A stretch of 64,000 nt of DNA from Peptococcus simiae (GCF_046097595.1 NZ_JBJUVG010000007.1:35866-99865), one strand, 5' to 3'; positions 1 through 8,537 are shown, counted from the first letter of the stretch. Notes: generated from the sequence alone by a model not told the origin. A program made the numbers and translations.

Positions 1-1124
1 AGAAGTCCAGGCCGCCAGCCGGAGGGCGCCCGGTTTGGCTGGACCTGGACCAGCCGGCCCCAGGCGCTAATATTGAAAACCTCATTAGCCAAGTCCTGAT
101 CGCGGCCCTGGCGGCAGAGGCCAGCGACATCCATATTGAGCCTGGCGACCGGTTGCTGGTCCGGATCCGCTGTCAGCGGGAGATGCAGACCCTCTGTCAG
201 CTGGACCGGGCCTATGCGGAAAGTATGATCAACCGGCTCAAATTGGCCGGTCAGATGGATATTGGTGAGCATATCCTGCCCTTGGACGGGCACTTCAACA
301 TCCGCTACCGCCAGCAGCTGATTGACGTCCGGGTGGCCTCCCTGGCCACCAAAAACGGTGAAAAACTGGTGCTCAGACTCCTGCCGGCCATTTGGCAGGG
401 TCGGTCCCTGGTCAGCCTGGGCTACAGGCCGGAAAGGGCGGCCCACTTACGCCAGTTGGTCCAGTCGCCCCATGGCCTGGTTATTTTAAGTGGGCCGACC
501 AACAGCGGTAAAACCACTACCTTATACACCCTTTTAAATGAATTAAAGAATGACGGCCTGGTCTGTTATACCATTGAAGACCCGGTCGAAATCGACCTGT
601 CGGGGGTTAACCAGATCCAGGTCAACCTGAGCCGGGACCTGGATTTCCCCCGGGCCCTGCGGGGCATCCTGCGGATGGACCCGGATGTCATCCTGGTGGG
701 GGAACTGCGGGATGCGGAAACGGCCCAAATTGCCGTCCGGGCGGCCCTGACCGGCCATCTGGTGCTGACCACCCTCCATGCCTACGATGCCCACGCCGTC
801 TTTCACCGGCTCCTGGACCTGGGTGTCTCCCGGGACCTTATCGCCTCAGTCCTCTTGGCCAGTCAAAACCAAAGGCTCCTGCCCAGAAAAAGACCGGGGG
901 ATGCCTGCCAGACAGGAAGGGACGGGGCGGGGCTGGCCATTGTCGAAGAATGTTGGGTGCCGGATGAGGCAGATCGGGCGGGTATCCGGGCCGGCCTGTC
1001 CGGGGCGGACCTGCGCCGGCAGGCCCTTGAAAAGGGTTTCCTGCCTATGGAAGAGGACATCGCCTTAAAACTGGGTTTGGAGATTCTTGAAGGCCCGGCT
1101 GACCAGTCCTCACCCGGGAGGTAG
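1..1124 (+). CDS. Type IV pilus / type II secretion assembly ATPase (GspE/PilB/ComGA family), 5' end outside window
   Basis: Secretion-type AAA ATPase that powers pilus or pseudopilus assembly from the cytoplasmic face of the membrane. The reading frame is open from base 3, so the gene starts before the window; an apparent TTG start at 153 is internal, because the family motif ASDIHIEP is encoded just upstream of it. The core is complete: Walker A GPTNSGKTTTL, Asp box YTIEDPVEI, Walker B DPDVILVGELRD and His box LVLTTLHA. The four-cysteine zinc finger typical of many GspE/PilB proteins is not obvious, as in ComGA-like forms. It is followed after 3 bases by the platform protein gene, so it is the first visible gene of the pilus operon. 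Confidence 0.95.
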   Translation, partial: KSRPPAGGRPVWLDLDQPAPGANIENLISQVLIAALAAEASDIHIEPGDRLLVRIRCQREMQTLCQLDRAYAESMINRLKLAGQMDIGEHILPLDGHFNIRYRQQLIDVRVASLATKNGEKLVLRLLPAIWQGRSLVSLGYRPERAAHLRQLVQSPHGLVILSGPTNSGKTTTLYTLLNELKNDGLVCYTIEDPVEIDLSGVNQIQVNLSRDLDFPRALRGILRMDPDVILVGELRDAETAQIAVRAALTGHLVLTTLHAYDAHAVFHRLLDLGVSRDLIASVLLASQNQRLLPRKRPGDACQTGRDGAGLAIVEECWVPDEADRAGIRAGLSGADLRRQALEKGFLPMEEDIALKLGLEILEGPADQSSPGR

Positions 1125-1127
1125 ATC

Positions 1128-2339
1128 ATGAAAATCTTCAAGTATACAGCCATGCGGCTCGATGGTCAGGTCCAGGAAGGGGAGAAGGCGGCTGCCTCGG
1201 TAACGGCCTTGGCAGATCTGCTCCAGGCAGAGGGCTACTACCTCTTAAGGGAAGAACCCTTGAGCTTGATTGACCGGGCCAAGCGCTGGCTGCTCATTGA
1301 TGAAGAGGCCCTGATTTTCCTGCTGAGGCAGTTGGCCTTTATGCTGAAAAGCGGCATCCCGATGACCCGGGCCCTGACCTACCTGGAAAAGGATGCCCCG
1401 AAACGGTACAGCAAGATAATCTGCCAGGACCTCCTCCGGGGCTTGGGTAAGGGCTTGCCTATCCAGTTGGCCTGGCGGAATTCGGCCCTAAACCTACCGC
1501 CGGAAGTGGGCGACTGGCTGGAAATCGGCGACTTAACCGGGGACCTAAGCCATGCCCTGGTCGCTGCAGCCGATGAATTGGCCGAAAGACGGCGGTTCAG
1601 GAAAAACCTTCAGCAGCAACTTTTCTACCCGGCCCTGGTGCTCTTACTCCTGGTCCTGTTCTTTAATTTATTGATTTTCCTTATCCTGCCCACCCTGGCC
1701 AGGACTTACGACCAATTGGGGGTGGCCCTGCCTCTAGCCTTGAAGCCCTTAGCCGGTCTGAACCATCTCTTTACCAGCCCGGGACCGGCCTTAGCTCTGG
1801 CCTTATCCCTACCTCTGGTGCTTTTGGCCGGCGGCCTGTGGTTGCTTCACCAGCCTGAAGCCAGAAAATGGGGCCAGGGGCTCTTGCGACAGGTGCCCGG
1901 CCTCAACCGCCTCTTAGCCTGGCGCTTGTATATCTCTTTTGCCGGTGGTCTGGGGCGGCTGCTCCAGGCCGGGGTCGGCCTGGAAAGGGGCCTGTACTTT
2001 TTGAGCAAACGGCAGCACTTAAGGCCTATCGAGGAGGGCATCGGCCAGGTGGTCAAGGACCTCTACAGCGGCCAGCCCCTCAGCAGGGCCGTCGGGCAAT
2101 TGGATTTTGTCCCGGACCTGGCGGGAACCCTGCTCTATGCCGGAGAACAGGCGGGGAATCTGCCGGATGCCCTCCTGCAAACGGCAGACTACTATAGGGA
2201 CCGGCTGGACATCGAGCAGCGTTTTCTCATGCGGATTATCGAGCCCGTGGCGGTGGTTTTGTTAGGTGCTATGGTGCTGGCGGTGGCCCTGCTCTTTTTC
2301 CTGCCCCTGCTCGGCACCTATGACCGTTTTCTTGGATAG
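1128..2339 (+). CDS. Inner-membrane platform protein, GspF/PilC/ComGB family
   Basis: Polytopic membrane protein that anchors the assembly ATPase and feeds pilin subunits into the growing fibre. At 403 residues it has family length. There are two cytoplasmic T2SSF-type helical domains, the first around residues 60-160 containing the typical LLRQLAFMLKSGIPM segment, and the second around 265-365 (FAGGLGRLLQAGVGLERGL). Hydrophobic segments lie near 165-190, 222-242 and 370-396. It starts 3 bases after the ATPase stop, with GGGAGG just upstream, and is followed by four prepilin genes. That order matches comG and Clostridial T4P/T2SS operons. Which fibre it builds cannot be told from this gene alone. 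Confidence 0.94.
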   Translation: MKIFKYTAMRLDGQVQEGEKAAASVTALADLLQAEGYYLLREEPLSLIDRAKRWLLIDEEALIFLLRQLAFMLKSGIPMTRALTYLEKDAPKRYSKIICQDLLRGLGKGLPIQLAWRNSALNLPPEVGDWLEIGDLTGDLSHALVAAADELAERRRFRKNLQQQLFYPALVLLLLVLFFNLLIFLILPTLARTYDQLGVALPLALKPLAGLNHLFTSPGPALALALSLPLVLLAGGLWLLHQPEARKWGQGLLRQVPGLNRLLAWRLYISFAGGLGRLLQAGVGLERGLYFLSKRQHLRPIEEGIGQVVKDLYSGQPLSRAVGQLDFVPDLAGTLLYAGEQAGNLPDALLQTADYYRDRLDIEQRFLMRIIEPVAVVLLGAMVLAVALLFFLPLLGTYDRFLG

Positions 2340-2347
2340 GAGGGCTT

Positions 2348-2659
2348 ATGAAACGTGCAGTGACTTTGCCGGAAGTCTTGATTGTCTTAGCCATTATGGC
2401 TACCCTGGTCCTTCTCCTGGCCCTGCGCCTGGGCGGCCTGGTTCAAACAGAAAGGGACCAGCGGATTGAGGCAGACCGGGCGCTACTGGTAACGGCAATG
2501 GAAGTGGCTGCGGCTGATGGCGTCCTGGCATCCGACCAGGCGACCTTGGTCCAGAAGGGTTACCTAAAGGCGCCCCTGACAGACCCGGGGACCGGTCAGG
2601 CCTATGCCTGCTACTGGGATGGGGACCGGCCGGTCGTTCTAGCGAGGGAGACGGAATGA
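2348..2659 (+). CDS. Prepilin-like protein 1 (ComGC/GspG-like)
   Basis: Small prepilin of 103 residues, probably the major pseudopilin by its place in the operon. A short basic leader (MKRA) precedes the type III signal: cleavage is expected after Ala4, giving VTLPE with the conserved Glu at mature position 5, then a hydrophobic stretch to about residue 29. The rest is a small soluble head with one cysteine near the C-terminus. The start has an AGGAGG site 4-5 bases upstream. The gene lies between the platform gene and three further prepilins. The head shows no assignable domain, so the major-pilin role is inference. Confidence 0.85.
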   Translation: MKRAVTLPEVLIVLAIMATLVLLLALRLGGLVQTERDQRIEADRALLVTAMEVAAADGVLASDQATLVQKGYLKAPLTDPGTGQAYACYWDGDRPVVLARETE

Positions 2660-2660
2660 T

Positions 2661-3095
2661 ATGAAGAAACGAAGGGCCCTTACGCTCGTTGAGTGCCTCA
2701 TGGTCCTCTTGATTATGTCCCTGCTGATCCTAATGATTATGCCGGCCATGCAGGTCCCTCTGGCGCAAAAGATGATTGACCAGGAGGGGATGAAGCTCTA
2801 CCAGGACCTGCGGACGGCCCAACTCCAGGTGGCCCGGGAGGGCGGCTATGCAGAGGTCCGGACCCAGCCCAACGGCTACACCATCCGCTTTCGGGATAAT
2901 GACCGGCCGGACCAAGTCGTCCAGCTGAAAAGCAGGGTCTACCAGTCCGGCAGCCTGACCTTTCAGCAGGAGAACCGGGACAGCTCCCGGTCTTTTCCCT
3001 CCACCTTTACTCTCAAGTATAACCGTCAGCAAAGGTATATCATTGTAGACGCCGTTGGGCGGATTTACTACCGGCAAATATACCCCGGGAGGTAG
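2661..3095 (+). CDS. Prepilin-like protein 2 (ComGD/GspH-like)
   Basis: Prepilin of 144 residues with leader MKKRRA, predicted cleavage before LTLVE, and a hydrophobic helix to about residue 31 (contains LLIMSLLILMIMPAM). The soluble part has the long mid-region helix and beta-rich tail usual for GspH/ComGD minor pilins, including the GYTIRFRDND stretch. It overlaps nothing but starts only 1 base after the previous stop, consistent with translational coupling. It is a probable minor pilin that helps initiate fibre assembly; this role is inferred from family and order. Confidence 0.85.
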   Translation: MKKRRALTLVECLMVLLIMSLLILMIMPAMQVPLAQKMIDQEGMKLYQDLRTAQLQVAREGGYAEVRTQPNGYTIRFRDNDRPDQVVQLKSRVYQSGSLTFQQENRDSSRSFPSTFTLKYNRQQRYIIVDAVGRIYYRQIYPGR

Positions 3096-3100
3096 TTCTT

Positions 3101-3421
3101 ATGAGAAAAAAAGCGACCACCCTCCTTGAAGTGATTGTGGCCTTATTTATCCTGGCCGTCCTCCTTCTTGGCCTGCTACCGACCCTGGGACAGATGAGCC
3201 GTTGGGAGGACCGGATTAGCCAAGCCGACCAAGTGGACCGAGACCTAGTCAGGCTCCTGGACCAGGGCGAGGCAGGGGAGGGAACTCTCAGGAGTGGGGA
3301 GGCCTATCGCCTGGAAGTGAAAGACTTTGCTGAAGTGCCGGGCATGGAAGTGGTATCGGTGACCCTTGACCGGCCGGATGACCCGCTGGAACTGGTAACC
3401 CTACGGCAGGTGGAATCATGA
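3101..3421 (+). CDS. Prepilin-like protein 3 (GspI/ComGE-like)
   Basis: Short prepilin of 106 residues. Leader MRKKA is followed by a probable cleavage site before TTLLEV, keeping the Glu at mature position 5, and by a hydrophobic helix to about residue 28. The remaining head is small and acidic. GGGAGG lies 6-7 bases upstream of the ATG. The stop overlaps the start of the next gene by 4 bases (ATGA), so the two are probably translated together. Size and position fit GspI- or ComGE-type minor pilins, but the head is too divergent for a firm name. Confidence 0.83.
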   Translation: MRKKATTLLEVIVALFILAVLLLGLLPTLGQMSRWEDRISQADQVDRDLVRLLDQGEAGEGTLRSGEAYRLEVKDFAEVPGMEVVSVTLDRPDDPLELVTLRQVES

Positions 3422-4008
3422 AGCGGCGGGCCGGCTTCAGTTTTATAGAGGCCCTGGTGGCCCTGGTCATCAGCGGGATTGTCCTTTTGATGGCCAGCCA
3501 GTTTCTGGGGCAATTCAGTCGGATGAGCAGCCAGATAGAGGAAGAGGTCCTCCTGCGGGACCAAATGACCTATGCCATGACCCGGCTGGCAACAGACTGC
3601 CGGGAGGCAGACGGGGTCCACCCGATGAGGGATGATGCACCCCTGGCGGCCAACCGGGTCTACCTGTACAAACGGCTGGCCAAGCGGACCCCGATTAACT
3701 TTGGTGAGACCCAGCGGTATTATATTGAATATGGCTTGAACGAAAATACCCGCCGCACGGCTGAAGACCGGTTGGCCGGGGCTTATGTCGTCTATCGGTC
3801 CCAGCACAAGGATACTCTGGGCCGGAGTGACCGCCAGCCCCTGAATGCGGGCATGACGAAAGAGGGGTTCCAGGTCCGCTACTTAGATGAAAACGGTCAG
3901 GAGACGGCCCAGGCAGACCTGGTCACGGCCCTGGAAGTGGAACTGGTCGGGCGGACCCCTTCAGGTAAGGGGGTCCGTCAAAAACAAGTATTTCAGTTAG
4001 GGAGGTGA
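3418..4008 (+). CDS. Prepilin-like protein 4 (GspJ/ComGF-like)
   Basis: Prepilin of 196 residues with leader MKRRAG, cleavage expected after Gly6 giving FSFIEALVAL, and a hydrophobic helix to about residue 28. This is the only one of the four with the canonical Gly at position -1 and Phe at +1. The larger head resembles GspJ/PilW-type minor pilins, which usually sit at or near the fibre tip. It overlaps the upstream gene by ATGA, and its end contains the GGAGG site used by the downstream gene. Assignment as a tip-complex pilin is family knowledge plus order. Confidence 0.85.
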   Translation: MKRRAGFSFIEALVALVISGIVLLMASQFLGQFSRMSSQIEEEVLLRDQMTYAMTRLATDCREADGVHPMRDDAPLAANRVYLYKRLAKRTPINFGETQRYYIEYGLNENTRRTAEDRLAGAYVVYRSQHKDTLGRSDRQPLNAGMTKEGFQVRYLDENGQETAQADLVTALEVELVGRTPSGKGVRQKQVFQLGR

Positions 4009-4012
4009 GGGT

Positions 4013-5068
4013 GTGCCAAACCAAGATACATGGCTGTATGACCAAGTAGAGGGCCAGTGGAAAAGGGTTCCTTATCCCTCAGCGGGCCAGGACCCGCCCG
4101 GGGACCAAGCGGACCAAACCAGGCAAGGCCCTGGTCCTTTTAGATTCAAGTCGGATAAAGAGCAGTCCCTTGTCCTGGTACCGGCTGACTTTTGTAACTG
4201 GCAGCTGGTGACGGTTCCCAGTGCGGCCAGCCCCGAAAGCTGCCAAGACATGCTCATAAACCGGGCCGGTCATCTCAAGGCCGGTCCCGGTGGTTGGATC
4301 TACTACCGGCAGTTGGCAGCCGGCAGCCATCTAAGCCTATACAGCCTCTGCCATATGCGGAACCCCCTGCCCCTTCAAGACAGGTTGAAGATACGGGGCT
4401 ACCGGCTCCTGCCTGAAGACCTTTACTACAGTGCCGGCTGGCCTGATGGCAGCGGCTACTATGAAGGCGGTGGCCTTGGCAGGTGGTTTGCCCAGGTCGA
4501 GGGCTTTGGGGCGCTTTTCCTGCCCATGGACCAAAGCGACCGTATCAGCCAGGCTAAAGAGACCCTCCAGGCCTTTGGCCTACTGACGGATGATGGCTTG
4601 CGGGAGACCAAGGGAGAAGGACCCCAAGGGGCGGCGGGCCTGCCCGGCACCACCCTACCCTTGACCCCGACGACCCAAAAACGGTTATGGATTGGGCTGG
4701 CGGCCCTGGTCCTGGTTGGCAGCCTCAGTCTGGTCCTCCTGCACTGGCAGGCCAACCGCCTGGCTGACCAGCTTGCCCAGCCGCCTATCCATGAGGCCGG
4801 CCAAGGGGCTTCGATGGAGGCCCTGGTTCCCTTTGCTGGCGGGCTCAAAGAAATTTATGCGGCAACCCTACCGGATATAGTGGTCAACCACTGGCAGGGG
4901 GAAGGTCAGCAGCTAACCCTCACCGGCGAGGCTCCCTCTCAGGACCGGCTTAAGACCTTTTGTGCCAAGGTCGAGGGCCTGAGTAAGGTCGACCAGGTTC
5001 GCCTCTTAGAGGCCGGCGAAAAGGACGGCCGCTGGCACTTTCAATTGATGATTACATTCGCCCCATAG
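4013..5068 (+). CDS. GspL/PilN-like bitopic pilus assembly protein
   Basis: A 351-residue protein with a soluble N-terminal region (1-220), one transmembrane helix at about 224-243 and a C-terminal domain of about 100 residues. The N-terminal part (SLVLVPADF, then a YYRQ-containing stretch) resembles the degenerate actin-like domain of GspL. The C-terminal part has the alternating pattern of PilN/GspL periplasmic domains (LTLTGEAPSQDRLKTF). The start is GTG, chosen because GGAGG lies 5-9 bases upstream inside the previous gene's end. No separate PilM is seen, so this may do the work of PilM plus PilN, coupling the ATPase to the membrane. The match is remote and rests on topology and operon position. 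Confidence 0.65.
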   Translation: MPNQDTWLYDQVEGQWKRVPYPSAGQDPPGDQADQTRQGPGPFRFKSDKEQSLVLVPADFCNWQLVTVPSAASPESCQDMLINRAGHLKAGPGGWIYYRQLAAGSHLSLYSLCHMRNPLPLQDRLKIRGYRLLPEDLYYSAGWPDGSGYYEGGGLGRWFAQVEGFGALFLPMDQSDRISQAKETLQAFGLLTDDGLRETKGEGPQGAAGLPGTTLPLTPTTQKRLWIGLAALVLVGSLSLVLLHWQANRLADQLAQPPIHEAGQGASMEALVPFAGGLKEIYAATLPDIVVNHWQGEGQQLTLTGEAPSQDRLKTFCAKVEGLSKVDQVRLLEAGEKDGRWHFQLMITFAP

Positions 5069-5078
5069 GAGGTGGGCC

Positions 5079-5480
5079 ATGCCTGTTCGTAAACCTTTAC
5101 TAATCGCCCTGATTCTCGTTCTGGGCCTCTTTTTTGCGGTTCAAATAGGGACCCAGGTGAGCCAGATCCAGGCCTACAAGGACCAGGTCAGTCGCCAGGA
5201 AACGGTATCGACCGGGGGCGACCGGTCGACCGGCCACTGGCAGGCCTCGGACCTCCTGGATATGACCCACAAGGCCCAGGAAAAATTTGCCGTCGGCGCC
5301 CCGGACCTGACCTTTAACCCCCAGACCGGGCATACCAGCCTTAGCCTTAAGGGTAAGACCGACCAGCTCCTGGATTTTTACCAATTCTTCGAAAAAAAGG
5401 CCCAGGTTTCTACCATCACGGACATGGAAATAAAGGAGGGGGAAGATGGGTCGACCCTGTCGGTTTCCTTTATCTGGTAG
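5079..5480 (+). CDS. PilO/GspM-like pilus alignment protein
   Basis: A 133-residue protein with a short basic N-terminus, one transmembrane helix at about 6-22 (LLIALILVLGLFFAVQI), a short coiled stretch and a small C-terminal ferredoxin-like-sized domain (contains LLDFYQFFEKKAQVSTI). This is the usual layout of PilO or GspM, which pair with PilN or GspL to form the membrane alignment complex. AGGAGG precedes the ATG. It directly follows the GspL/PilN-like gene and overlaps the next gene by 35 bases. Sequence identity to known PilO is not visible by eye; the call rests on topology and order. Confidence 0.65.
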   Translation: MPVRKPLLIALILVLGLFFAVQIGTQVSQIQAYKDQVSRQETVSTGGDRSTGHWQASDLLDMTHKAQEKFAVGAPDLTFNPQTGHTSLSLKGKTDQLLDFYQFFEKKAQVSTITDMEIKEGEDGSTLSVSFIW

Positions 5481-6345
5481 GCAGCGGGCCGGGGCCCTCA
5501 TCCTGGTTCTCTTTGTCTTTGCGGTGGTGATAGTGATCCTCATGACAGGCCTGGCCCTGATCCGTTTTCAAGTGGCCAGTGGAGAAGCGGCCCGTGAGGA
5601 CCTGGCTGTGACTAGCCTCCTGGATGGGGCCATTCGCGCAGCCCGCCAGGCCCTGCCGGAAGACCTGCCGGCGCCGGGGGCCGCCCTTACCTTATTTGAT
5701 ACAGACCTCTCCGCCAACCACCACATAGCGGCTTATCTAAAGCGGGAGGACGCCTACCGGGTAGCCGTCCAGGCCCAAGCCCGGCAGGGGGATTCACCGG
5801 TCCGGACCCAGACCTGGAAATATTACGCTGTCCGTACCCCTCATGCCCTGGACGGTAAAGATATTATGGTTTATGATTTGAATGGTAAGACAGATGGCTT
5901 TAGGGTCTGGCTGGTGCGTTATGGCCTGGGGCCCCTGGTGGTCACCCCGTCAGAAAAAGGGCCCAAGGATGACCTCAACCAGCTGGGTCAATACAGTGAA
6001 CCGGAAGGCCTCCATGTGACCGGGGCCTTGACGGTCCAGGCCCCCCTGCGAGTCAATGGTGACCTGATTGTTAATGGGGACCTCCAACTGGCCGCCCCGG
6101 TCGAGGCTAAAAATATCTACCTGGATGGCCGGGTGACGATAACCGGTGCCGGCCGGCTCAAGGCCGACCAGCTCTATGTCAATCCGGCGGAAGGGGCCCG
6201 GTTGGAAAATGACGAGGCCTTAATGGAAGCCATAGAGGCCGGAATCAGGTCCCATGACAAGGCACCCACTTACCATTACTATGACTTGGGCCTAGCCCCG
6301 AAGGAGAAGAAATGGATTATCAACAACGGCGAGCAGCGCTCGTAA
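5446..6345 (+). CDS. Minor-pilin-like (PilX/GspK-type) protein with bactofilin-like C-terminal segment
   Basis: A 299-residue protein with one N-terminal hydrophobic segment at about 15-40, preceded by RQRAGALILVL, which resembles PilX/GspK-type starts where the Phe/Glu prepilin motif is weak. Residues about 186-250 form short repeated beta-strand units (VTGALTV, VNGDLIVNGDLQL, LDGRVTITGAGRL), the pattern of a bactofilin or polymer-forming right-handed beta-helix. The ATG overlaps the previous gene by 35 bases and has AAGGAGG 6-8 bases upstream inside that gene, which supports this start. The end overlaps the M24 peptidase gene by 34 bases. Function is unknown; a fibre-tip or scaffold role is inference. 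Confidence 0.6.
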   Translation: MGRPCRFPLSGRQRAGALILVLFVFAVVIVILMTGLALIRFQVASGEAAREDLAVTSLLDGAIRAARQALPEDLPAPGAALTLFDTDLSANHHIAAYLKREDAYRVAVQAQARQGDSPVRTQTWKYYAVRTPHALDGKDIMVYDLNGKTDGFRVWLVRYGLGPLVVTPSEKGPKDDLNQLGQYSEPEGLHVTGALTVQAPLRVNGDLIVNGDLQLAAPVEAKNIYLDGRVTITGAGRLKADQLYVNPAEGARLENDEALMEAIEAGIRSHDKAPTYHYYDLGLAPKEKKWIINNGEQRS

Positions 6346-7388
6346 AAGAAATGACCGCCAAGGGTCAAGGGGCCCTGATTGTGACCTCTTATGAGAACCG
6401 GCGGTATTATAGTGGCTTTAGCGGTAGCTTCGGTTTTTTAGTGATCATGCCTGACGGGACCATCCTATTGACCGACGGCCGCTACCGGGACCAGGCCAAG
6501 GCTGAAGCACCGGATATCGACCTGGCCATTGTCGGCGGGATGACCGCCGCCAGTAAATTAGCAGATGTGGTAGAGGCTGCCGGTCAGGAGCCCATCGGCT
6601 TTGACGGCCGCCTGGCCTCTTACCCGACCTACCAGATGCTGGCAGGCCTCTTTGGCAGCGACCGCCTTGTGGACCTCTCCCCCTTAATCGATGCCCAAAG
6701 GGCGGTGAAGGATGTCGATGAAATTGCCCTGATTAGCCAAGCAGAAGCCATTGGGGATGCGGCCTTTCAGTTGGCCTGCGAAAAGATGGTCCCCGGTATG
6801 ACAGAAGTGGACGTGGCCCTGATTTTAGAAACGGAAATGCGCCGCCGGGGCGCCCAGGGCACCAGCTTTGATACCATCGTGGCCAGTGGCGCCCGAGCTG
6901 CCCTCCCCCATGGCCTGGCCAGTCTGAAAGCCCTGGAGAAGGGGGACCTGGTGGTCATGGATTTTGGCTGCCGCTACCAGGGCTACTGCTCAGATATGAC
7001 CCGGACGGTGGCCATCGGTGAGCCCGGCGACCAGTTAAAAGACCTCTACCAATTGGTCCTCAAGGCCCAGAAGGCCTGCCTGAGCCAGGCCCGGGCCGGG
7101 GTCATCGGCGCCGATATCCACCAAGTGGCCGTTGATATCTTTAAAGAGGCCGGTATGAACCAATACTTCGGCCATGGCCTGGGCCACTCCCTCGGCCTTG
7201 AAATTCATGAGAAACCGGTTTTTTCACCCAGCGAGAAAAATCCCCTGGCTGAAAATGTAGCCATTACCGTAGAACCGGGCCTTTACCTGCCCGGCCAAGG
7301 CGGGGTGCGGATTGAAGATGTCATCGTTTTAACCAAAGATGGCCACCGGAACTTAACCGGGTCACCGAAAGACCTTTTAATCCTGTAA
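6312..7388 (+). CDS. Xaa-Pro aminopeptidase/dipeptidase, M24 family
   Basis: Cytoplasmic two-metal peptidase that removes N-terminal residues before proline. Length 358 fits the short PepP/PepQ-type proteins of Bacillota. The creatinase-like N-terminal domain spans about 1-125. The catalytic domain shows all five metal ligands in context: MDFGCRYQGYCSDMTRT (two Asp), GHGLGHSLGLEIHE (His), ITVEPGLYLPG (Glu) and GVRIEDV (Glu). It starts inside the 3' end of the preceding gene, with GAAGGAGAAG just upstream of the ATG. The order pilus genes - M24 peptidase - efp is common in Clostridia. Confidence 0.93.
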   Translation: MDYQQRRAALVKEMTAKGQGALIVTSYENRRYYSGFSGSFGFLVIMPDGTILLTDGRYRDQAKAEAPDIDLAIVGGMTAASKLADVVEAAGQEPIGFDGRLASYPTYQMLAGLFGSDRLVDLSPLIDAQRAVKDVDEIALISQAEAIGDAAFQLACEKMVPGMTEVDVALILETEMRRRGAQGTSFDTIVASGARAALPHGLASLKALEKGDLVVMDFGCRYQGYCSDMTRTVAIGEPGDQLKDLYQLVLKAQKACLSQARAGVIGADIHQVAVDIFKEAGMNQYFGHGLGHSLGLEIHEKPVFSPSEKNPLAENVAITVEPGLYLPGQGGVRIEDVIVLTKDGHRNLTGSPKDLLIL

Positions 7389-7419
7389 TAAAAAGGTGGT
7401 AATGTCCGTTCCGGCACGG

Positions 7420-7425
7420 TATAAT
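7420..7425 (+). promoter_or_regulatory. efp: Probable -10 element of the efp promoter
   Basis: A perfect TATAAT lies 40 bases upstream of the efp ATG, in the short gap after the peptidase gene. The -35 region (about 7397-7402, TGGTAA) is a poor match, so initiation here is likely but the strength is uncertain. It would let efp be expressed apart from the pilus operon. Confidence 0.45.
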
Positions 7426-7464
7426 ATAGCTGACTGACCAAGACTGTGAGGAGGAATTAAACGA

Positions 7465-8022
7465 ATGATCTCATCTAACGACTTTAGACCTGGCGTTACC
7501 ATTGAATTAAATGGTGATCCCTGTCAGGTTATCGAATTTCAGCACGTAAAACCCGGTAAAGGGGCAGCCTTTGTACGTACTAAAATTAAAAACCTGAAAA
7601 CCGGTTCTACCACTGAAATGACCTTCCGCGGCGGTGAAAAAGTACCTAAGGCCACCCTGGAACGTCATCAAATGCAGTACCTCTACTTTGACGGTGACAG
7701 CTATGTCTTCATGGATAATGAGACATTCGACCAAATCAGCCTCCCAGAAAGCGCTCTGGACGGTGGCGAAAAATATCTGAAAGAAAATATGGATTGCCAG
7801 GTGACCTCTTATGAAGGCGAGATTCTCGGTGTAGAACTGCCGACGACCGTTGAACTAGAGGTAACTGAAACGGAGCCAGGCATCAAAGGCGATACCGCTT
7901 CCGGTGGTACGAAACCCGCTACCCTCGAAACTGGCGTGACTGTACAAGTGCCCTTCTTTGTCAATACTGGTGATGTCTTACGCATTGATACCCGGACCGG
8001 TGACTATATCGAACGCGCCTAA
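7465..8022 (+). CDS. efp: Translation elongation factor P
   Basis: EF-P binds ribosomes stalled at polyproline stretches and stimulates peptide bond formation. Length is the standard 185 residues with three beta-barrel domains. The modification-loop region is recognisable as HVKPGKGAAFVRTK, with the candidate modified Lys in PGKG. The C-terminal signature GDVLRIDTRTGDYIERA is intact. GGAGGAATT precedes the ATG. Codon use here is less GC-rich than in the pilus genes, as expected of a highly expressed gene. It is followed after 24 bases by the zinc-ribbon gene. Confidence 0.98.
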   Translation: MISSNDFRPGVTIELNGDPCQVIEFQHVKPGKGAAFVRTKIKNLKTGSTTEMTFRGGEKVPKATLERHQMQYLYFDGDSYVFMDNETFDQISLPESALDGGEKYLKENMDCQVTSYEGEILGVELPTTVELEVTETEPGIKGDTASGGTKPATLETGVTVQVPFFVNTGDVLRIDTRTGDYIERA

Positions 8023-8046
8023 GGGGCGCCTTGAAAGGAGATTGAC

Positions 8047-8499
8047 ATGGCTATTTCAGAACGCGTCGCATATCTAAAAGGTTTGGCTGATGGTTTAGGT
8101 CTTCAGGAAAAGGATAAAACGGGTAAGTTTTATACCGAATTAATCGATTTAATTGAAGAAATGGCACTGGTTGTCGATTATCTTCAAGATGAAACCGATG
8201 AAATGGAAGAATACCTGGATGCACTGGATGAAGACCTTTCTGATGTTGAAGAAGCTGTCTTCGACTTTGATGACGAATATGATGACGATGATTTTGAAGA
8301 CTATGATTTCAATACCCTAGGCAATTACATGGAATCGGAATGCCCTGGTTGCGGTGAAACCATTGCTTACTTCGATGATACCGAAGATGATCAGGCGGTG
8401 GATATCGTTTGCCCAAATTGCGGTGAAGTGGTGACAACCATTGGCGAAGACGAGGAAGAAGATGTTATTGATATTGACGACGAAGCAGACGATAAATAA
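8047..8499 (+). CDS. Acidic zinc-ribbon protein (CD1247 N-terminal domain family)
   Basis: A 150-residue, very acidic protein. The N-terminal helical domain (1-75, begins MAISERVAYLKGLADGLGL) matches the family named after C. difficile CD1247, whose members often sit next to efp in Clostridia. The middle is an Asp/Glu-rich linker. Residues about 99-125 hold a zinc ribbon with two CPGCG / CPNCG knuckles, followed by another acidic tail. AAAGGAG lies 6 bases upstream of the ATG. The molecular role is not known; the constant neighbourhood with efp suggests a link to translation, which is inference. Confidence 0.85.
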   Translation: MAISERVAYLKGLADGLGLQEKDKTGKFYTELIDLIEEMALVVDYLQDETDEMEEYLDALDEDLSDVEEAVFDFDDEYDDDDFEDYDFNTLGNYMESECPGCGETIAYFDDTEDDQAVDIVCPNCGEVVTTIGEDEEEDVIDIDDEADDK

Positions 8500-8506
8500 A
8501 TAGAGA

Positions 8507-8537
8507 AGGCTGGGCCCTGTGAGGGGTCCAGCCTTTT
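8507..8537 (+). terminator. Rho-independent terminator after the efp operon
   Basis: GC-rich hairpin with arms AGGCTGGGCCC and GGGGTCCAGCCT, short loop, then TTTTT. It lies 8 bases after the zinc-ribbon stop codon. Confidence 0.9.
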
